This document shows positions 60,317-64,000 of a stretch of 64,000 nt of DNA, piece by piece. The DNA comes from CAYUUR01 sp052034685. GTDB lineage: Bacteria > Patescibacteriota > Saccharimonadia > Saccharimonadales > CAYUUR01. The stretch spans positions 52,777-116,776 of the forward strand of contig JBPOIH010000002.1 in NCBI GenBank assembly GCA_052034685.1. The letters run 5' to 3'. The notes below the pieces were generated by a model that ran no database searches, had not been told where the DNA came from, and saw only the letters and a program-made list of their open reading frames with translations. Numbering within the stretch: position 1 is the stretch's first letter; each line of letters begins with the position of its first letter. The translations under genes and the position numbers were made by a program.

Positions 60317-61014
60317 AGTAATGTCTCCTCTAATGCTTCTCCTGTGCGGCGGACCATTTGCATGACGTCGCGGTAGCTCTGGCGTGTAGGCCCGAGCACG
60401 CCGACATAGCTATGATCGCTAAACGGGCTACGGAACCGGCTGATTATGAGGCTGCAACCCGCCCCACGGCCGATTGGGTTTTCGTGGCCAATGTATACGC
60501 TTAATGGCTCGTTTGGTGCTGCCTCTCGCAACCATGGCTCCAGATTGTCCAGAAGCCTCGCAACCTCCTGGACCTGACCTTTTTGCATAAACTCTGGCTG
60601 ACCAAACAAATTAGACAATCCACTCATATAGAGCTGATTACCAATCGTAGCAATCCCGAGGTTATGAGTCAGTTCCACCAAAGTATCAACGGCGTTACGG
60701 ATAGTGCGCTCTGGTATGCCGCCGTCACCGACGCGAGCACTAATGGCTCGCTGGGCACGACTTTCTACTTGTGGCACATCACTACTAGTAAACGCGTTGA
60801 CGTAAAAGCGGTAGCCTTTGTCTGTTGGCACACGACCAGCGCTGGTATGTGGCTGTTCGATGTAGCCTTCGCGTTCTAGTTCAGCCATTTCGGCACGAAT
60901 CGTGGCTGATGAAACGTTAAAGACCTTAGCTAGCAGGCTCGAACCAACTGGGCTGGCGACTTCGGCATATTGCTCAACAATCGCGGATAATAGTTTCTTT
61001 TGTCGTTCTGTCAT
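60313..61014 (-). CDS. hrcA: Heat-shock repressor HrcA, shortened
   Basis: 233 residues from ATG 61014, against about 340 in typical HrcA. The winged helix is intact (LLAKVFNVSSATIRAEMAEL and YIEQPHTSAGRVPTDKGYRF). The C-terminal GAF-like part is present in reduced form and ends GVLGPTRQSYRDVMQMVRR; the usual inserted domain is missing. It binds CIRCE sites, two of which lie over its own promoter. Confidence 0.95.
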   Translation of the reverse strand: MTERQKKLLSAIVEQYAEVASPVGSSLLAKVFNVSSATIRAEMAELEREGYIEQPHTSAGRVPTDKGYRFYVNAFTSSDVPQVESRAQRAISARVGDGGIPERTIRNAVDTLVELTHNLGIATIGNQLYMSGLSNLFGQPEFMQKGQVQEVARLLDNLEPWLREAAPNEPLSVYIGHENPIGRGAGCSLIISRFRSPFSDHSYVGVLGPTRQSYRDVMQMVRRTGEALEETLL

Positions 61015-61025
61015 AGTGGTTATCG

Positions 61026-61052
61026 TTCGCACTCGTTAAGCAAGAGTGCTAA
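61026..61052 (-). promoter_or_regulatory. CIRCE operator 1
   Basis: TTCGCACTC-N9-GAGTGCTAA, one mismatch to the consensus half-site TTAGCACTC. It lies 12 nt upstream of the hrcA ATG, downstream of the promoter. Confidence 0.92.
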
Positions 61053-61062
61053 CTACCTCTAC

Positions 61063-61091
61063 ATAATAGGAAATTGGCACTCACGTGTCAA
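61063..61091 (-). promoter_or_regulatory. Sigma70-type promoter of the hrcA-dnaK operon
   Basis: On the minus strand TTGACA (61091-61086) and TATTAT (61068-61063) with a 17-nt spacer. CIRCE 2 covers the -35 box and CIRCE 1 lies just past the start of transcription, so HrcA can block both binding and escape of RNA polymerase. Confidence 0.85.
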
Positions 61092-61100
61092 GAGTGCTAA
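61074..61100 (-). promoter_or_regulatory. CIRCE operator 2
   Basis: TTGGCACTC-N9-GAGTGCTAA, one mismatch to the consensus, overlapping the -35 box of the hrcA promoter. Confidence 0.92.
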
Positions 61101-61249
61101 TGTATTCGTTTGATTGTGCTTTTTAGCTGAGTGCGATATTCGCTGATTTTTGAGAATCTGAACTACTTGTAGCCGTAGTTACTAGTAGTTGAATCGGAGA
61201 AAATCAGTAGAAAAGCGCGCCAGATAAAAGTGCAGGCAAATGGATGCAC

Positions 61250-61282
61250 TTAGCACTCTTGACACGTAGTCAAGAGTGCTTA
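61250..61282. promoter_or_regulatory. CIRCE-like extended palindrome A
   Basis: AGCACTCTTGAC-N5-GTCAAGAGTGCT: the CIRCE half-sites GCACTC and GAGTGC are present but 15 nt apart instead of 9, and the palindrome extends inward with TTGAC. It lies in the 460-nt gap between hrcA and the adenylate kinase-like gene. Confidence 0.6.
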
Positions 61283-61360
61283 CTCTCCACTACTTGCTGA
61301 ACCGGACAAAACTAGTTAGCGTACTTCGCGCCAGAAATGCCGGTACGGGTGAAATATCCT

Positions 61361-61388
61361 AGCACTCTTGACACGCCGTCAAGAGTGC
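61361..61388. promoter_or_regulatory. CIRCE-like extended palindrome B
   Basis: AGCACTCTTGAC-N5-GTCAAGAGTGC, nearly identical to palindrome A and 110 nt away, about 90 nt upstream of the adenylate kinase-like ATG. Nothing else in the gap 61101-61478 looks like a gene. Confidence 0.6.
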
Positions 61389-61478
61389 GGACTCCCCTCT
61401 ATGGCTGCCTACTCAAGAATGCCTCTTACTTCACCTGTCTATGTTTGCTTAAATGAATTGATCACCTATAATTACCGC

Positions 61479-62114
61479 ATGGAAGACATTAAACAAATAC
61501 AAGAAATAAAAGAATGGCTGGGCACAGGAAGTATCAATCTTTTTGGCTCGCCCTACACCGGCAAAGACACACAAGGCAAACGACTAGCAGAGCTATTTGA
61601 CACGCCACTTATTGGTAGTGGCGACATCCTGCGAAATGCCGATATCCCCACAAACGTCAAAGAAATAATGCAAGCCGGCAAACTAGTGCCTAGCGAAGAC
61701 TTTACGAGAATAATCCTGCCTTATCTGAGCCAACCAGAGCTCCAAGACAAGCCATTGGTACTCAGTTCTGTTGGCCGTTGGTCAGGCGAAGAAGTTGGTG
61801 TAATCGAAGCTCTCGAACAATCTGGCCACGAGCTAAAAGCCGTAGTCGTACTAAACATTCCCGAGGAAGACGTCTGGGAGCGCTGGCGCAAAGCAAATGA
61901 ACTACACGACCGAGGCGAACGCCAAGACGACAGCGGCGAAGAGCTAATCAAAACGAGACTCGAGGAGTTCCGCAGCAAAACACTGCCAGTCCTAAGTTAT
62001 TACCGCCAAATGGGTATTCTACTAGAAGTTGACGGTACAAATGATCGTGACACCGTAGAGCGCGACATCATGGCAAAATTGTTAGAATTTTCCAAAGAAT
62101 CGTCTAATGAATAA
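61479..62114 (+). CDS. Adenylate kinase-like nucleotide kinase
   Basis: 211 residues from ATG 61479, 6 nt after TATAAT; the longer reading runs through palindrome B and is not supported. P-loop GSPYTGKDTQGKRLAE near 21-36 fits the adenylate kinase type (G-x-P-x-x-G-K-x-T-Q), with SGDILRN near 49, the VGRWSGEE segment and ERWRKANELHDRGERQDD as a lid-like arm. No zinc cysteines. The substrate may be AMP or another NMP. Overlaps bcp by 8 nt. Confidence 0.8.
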   Translation: MEDIKQIQEIKEWLGTGSINLFGSPYTGKDTQGKRLAELFDTPLIGSGDILRNADIPTNVKEIMQAGKLVPSEDFTRIILPYLSQPELQDKPLVLSSVGRWSGEEVGVIEALEQSGHELKAVVVLNIPEEDVWERWRKANELHDRGERQDDSGEELIKTRLEEFRSKTLPVLSYYRQMGILLEVDGTNDRDTVERDIMAKLLEFSKESSNE

Positions 62115-62568
62115 AGCACCGGACTTCTCGTTACCAGACCAAGATGGCAAGACGAAAACCTTAGGTGACTACAAAGGCAGATGGCTAGTGGTTTACTTCT
62201 ACCCTAAGGACGACACGCCCGGCTGCACCAAAGAAGCCTGTAGTTTCCGCGACGAATACAGCTACATCCAAGAACAAGGCGCTGAAGTGATCGGCATTAG
62301 CAAAGATAGCCCGGCCTCACACAAAAAGTTTGCTGAGAAATATAACCTCAACTTTACGCTACTCAGCGATGAGTCACTCGACACCATCAAAGCCTACGGC
62401 GCTTGGGGTGAACGCAGTATGTACGGCCGCAAGTTCATGGGAATTATCCGCTCCACAGTAATAATCGACCCAGACGGTAACATTGTTCGCGAATATCCTA
62501 AAGTCACACCCAAAGATCACGCCGTACAAATCGTCAAAGATCTCATAACGTTACAAGAAAGCTCATAA
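62107..62568 (+). CDS. bcp: Thiol peroxidase Bcp (peroxiredoxin)
   Basis: 153 residues, full length. Peroxidatic cysteine in DDTPGCTKEAC (Cys near 44) with the resolving cysteine five residues on, as in the Bcp/PrxQ group, preceded by VVYFYPK. Reduces peroxides with thioredoxin-type donors. Translationally coupled to the kinase gene by an 8-nt overlap. Confidence 0.95.
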   Translation: MNKAPDFSLPDQDGKTKTLGDYKGRWLVVYFYPKDDTPGCTKEACSFRDEYSYIQEQGAEVIGISKDSPASHKKFAEKYNLNFTLLSDESLDTIKAYGAWGERSMYGRKFMGIIRSTVIIDPDGNIVREYPKVTPKDHAVQIVKDLITLQESS

Positions 62569-62585
62569 GCCAGGTTCAAAATAAT

Positions 62586-62885
62586 CTAGCGAGGTAGCTT
62601 GTATTGTCGTTTACGACGGATCGTATATACAACTATGCCGATGCCAACCAATACCAGTGCACCGTAAAGCAATATCTTTTGGTTATCACCAGTGTCTGAC
62701 AAATCGTCAGAGCTATCATCAACGGTCGCTACTGCACAAGCTTCGCCATATGCACACGCACCGTAACTATCTGAATTATACTGCGCGAAGGTAGGAGTTT
62801 GCAGTAGTGCGACAAATACGAAAACGACTGCAAAAAAACCAGAAATCAATTGTTTAAGATGGCTATGCTTACTCATATCTGTCAT
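62586..62885 (-). CDS. Small secreted protein with LSDTG sorting signal
   Basis: 99 residues: signal peptide (about 10-34, ending TFAQ), a short cysteine-containing stretch (ACAYGEACA), then LSDTG near 63, a membrane helix and RRKRQYKLPR. The sorting layout matches the LADTG proteins at 7339 and 9595. TATAGT ends 7 nt before the ATG and overlaps the divergent tatA promoter. Confidence 0.76.
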   Translation of the reverse strand: MTDMSKHSHLKQLISGFFAVVFVFVALLQTPTFAQYNSDSYGACAYGEACAVATVDDSSDDLSDTGDNQKILLYGALVLVGIGIVVYTIRRKRQYKLPR

Positions 62886-62924
62886 CTATGGTACTATACT
62901 ATTCGAAAAGAAACGAGGGGAAAT

Positions 62925-63119
62925 ATGTTTGGACTAGGCTTACAAGAATTAATTGTCATACTGCTTATCTTGCTGCTCTTGTTTGGTGCCAAGAAGCTCC
63001 CAGAGCTCTCACGAAGTCTCGGTGACTCTGCCCGAGAATTACGCAAAGGATTTGAAGGTGACACCAAAGAAGACAGCAAAAAAACCGCCAGCAAGCCCGA
63101 CAAAAAGTCAGACAAGTAG
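62925..63119 (+). CDS. tatA: Twin-arginine translocase subunit TatA
   Basis: 64 residues from ATG 62925 after GAGGGG. MFGLGLQELIVILLILLLLF membrane helix, FGAKKLPEL hinge, amphipathic helix with LGDSARELRKGF, and a lysine-rich tail. Forms the Tat pore. tatC begins inside this gene in another frame. Confidence 0.95.
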   Translation: MFGLGLQELIVILLILLLLFGAKKLPELSRSLGDSARELRKGFEGDTKEDSKKTASKPDKKSDK

Positions 63120-63831
63120 CGTAACTAAATCATTCGAAGGGCACCTGCGGGAGCTCTATAATCGGTTTGCCGTTGTGGCGATCATCTTCGTATTGGCATG
63201 CATTGTCGGGTATGTCTTTCGCGAGCAGCTACAAACATTTCTGCTGCAACCGCTCAACAACCAAGCACTGGTGTACACCTCACCAGCTGGCGGACTCAAC
63301 TTTGTTATCAAAATCTGTTTGTTGTTTGGTTTTTTGGTTAGCCTACCACTTTTAATCTACCAAGTACTGGCATATATCAAACCAGCTCATGAAGTGATTA
63401 ATCAGCGCCTGGTCATCACAACATTTATTGCATCGAGTTTGCTAGCTTTTTGTGGCGTGGTGTTTGCATACTTTATCATCCTGCCTGCATCGCTGAATTT
63501 TCTTGAGCAGTTCGCCAGCGACTCTATTCAGTCCCTCATTACTACTGATGAATACATCTCTTTTGTACTGCTCTACATCTGCGGTTTGGCCGCTATTTTT
63601 CAGCTGCCACTCATCATGACACTCGTTGGTAAGATTGGCGGCATCACTGCTGGCAAGCTTCTCCGGCTCAGTGGCTACATGATTCTGGTGAGCTTTATCT
63701 TTGGTGCCATCATCACTCCAACTCCAGACCCAATCAACCAAGGTCTTATAGCCGGACCTACAATACTGCTCTATTTCGTGGGCGTAACTTGTGTGTATTT
63801 GGTCAACAGATCTTCAACCAAATTGTCCTAG
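63058..63831 (+). CDS. tatC: Twin-arginine translocase subunit TatC
   Basis: About 257 residues. Six membrane helices, with SFEGHLRELYNRF at the start (the family's HLxELRxR region) and IITPTPDPINQ near the end. No ATG exists in frame upstream of the first helix; I place the start at GTG 63058 (AAAGGA upstream), inside tatA, giving a 62-nt overlap. TTG 63052 is an alternative. Recognises twin-arginine signals. Confidence 0.93.
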   Translation: MTPKKTAKKPPASPTKSQTSSVTKSFEGHLRELYNRFAVVAIIFVLACIVGYVFREQLQTFLLQPLNNQALVYTSPAGGLNFVIKICLLFGFLVSLPLLIYQVLAYIKPAHEVINQRLVITTFIASSLLAFCGVVFAYFIILPASLNFLEQFASDSIQSLITTDEYISFVLLYICGLAAIFQLPLIMTLVGKIGGITAGKLLRLSGYMILVSFIFGAIITPTPDPINQGLIAGPTILLYFVGVTCVYLVNRSSTKLS

Positions 63832-63876
63832 CCCCACGCTTATGCTAATCTGTTAAGATGACGAGATACTGTACCC

Positions 63877-64000
63877 ATGGCTAGATTGCCAATACCAGGA
63901 TCTGATGACAACACATGGGGCGATATACTCAATGAGTTTCTTAGTGTTGAGCATAATGATGATGGAACTCAGAAGACGCTTGATATCGCCAAGGGCGGTA
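63877..64000 (+). CDS. Start of a surface or tail-like protein (cut by window end)
   Basis: Only the first ~41 residues are visible from ATG 63877: ARLPIPGSDDNTWGDILNEF, then LSVEHNDDGTQKTLDIAKGG. This type of opening (PxPGxDxxTWGxxLNxFLxV-HNxDG) is found in secreted or phage-tail-fibre-like proteins. The rest is outside the window. A TAAGAT box lies upstream. Confidence 0.55.
   Translation, partial: MARLPIPGSDDNTWGDILNEFLSVEHNDDGTQKTLDIAKGG

Noticed and set aside
1..64000. CRISPR array or Cas genes
   Set aside because: No set of regularly spaced direct repeats and no Cas-like protein was seen. The trailer modules are singletons tied to tRNAs.
1..64000. Reassignment of UGA to glycine (Gracilibacteria/Absconditabacteria)
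   Set aside because: Many genes end in TGA at positions that agree with tight overlaps and family lengths.

Overview
The window reads as a chromosomal stretch of a small-genome, Gram-positive-type member of the Patescibacteria (CPR), most probably a Candidatus Saccharibacteria (TM7) relative. The signs are RNase Y next to YmdB, an HrcA/CIRCE heat-shock operon, a sortase with LPXTG-like substrates, a compact type IV pilus, ComEC reduced to its channel domain, RecA/RecX/RuvABC, shortened TsaB and HrcA, lamin-tail surface proteins, and no biosynthetic operons. TGA works as a stop throughout, which argues against the UGA-glycine CPR lineages. The lineage is inferred from gene content, not from a marker-gene tree.

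Layout. 1-6 kb: tRNA-His, a NADAR plus winged-helix/Nudix pair, unknown soluble genes, tRNA-Arg, an anchored propeller-like protein, tRNA-Gly. 6-12 kb: VIT-type transporter, a dolichol/phytol kinase-like enzyme, and two very large secreted beta-helix (CSLREC-type) proteins with an LxDTG sorting signal. 12-20 kb: HD hydrolases, tRNA-Pro, a UbiB-like kinase between two tiny membrane proteins, YmdB, a serine hydrolase and a CYTH protein. 20-25.5 kb: rny, tsaB, tsaE, PRC-barrel protein, recX, recA. 25.7-32 kb: pilB-pilC-pilin-pilM-pilN-pilO. 32-42 kb (minus strand): comEC, yebC, a lamin-tail protein, ruvC, four pilin-like genes, ruvA, ruvB. 43-46 kb: enolase next to a 2-hydroxyacid dehydrogenase/phosphoglycerate mutase fusion. 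46-55 kb: a second anchored propeller-like protein, tRNA-Lys, a RimK ligase/zinc protease and ATP-grasp cluster, a GGDEF protein, and the sortase. 55.5-61 kb: hrcA-grpE-(four-helix protein)-dnaK-VKOR-(unknown)-dnaJ under CIRCE control. 61.5-64 kb: adenylate kinase-like, bcp, tatA-tatC, and the start of a secreted protein.

How it fits together. The two pilin loci, comEC, recA, recX and ruvABC lie within about 19 kb and look like one DNA-uptake and recombination region. The sortase at 55 kb probably anchors the three LxDTG proteins. VKOR in the dnaK operon links disulfide formation to folding.

The most unusual observation concerns tRNA trailers. Four of the five tRNA genes (His, Gly, Pro, Lys; all minus strand) are followed by the same kind of module. 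A hairpin starts exactly at the encoded CCA. An inverted copy of that tRNA's own T-arm follows, then a direct copy. In the three that are complete in the window the direct copy is split by a 50-70 nt structured insert and ends in a copy of that tRNA's own 3' acceptor strand. An orphan copy may lie at 3272-3425. I know of no described family with this form. A second pattern is that about twenty genes have a TATAAT-like box 5-9 nt upstream of the start codon, which predicts leaderless mRNAs.
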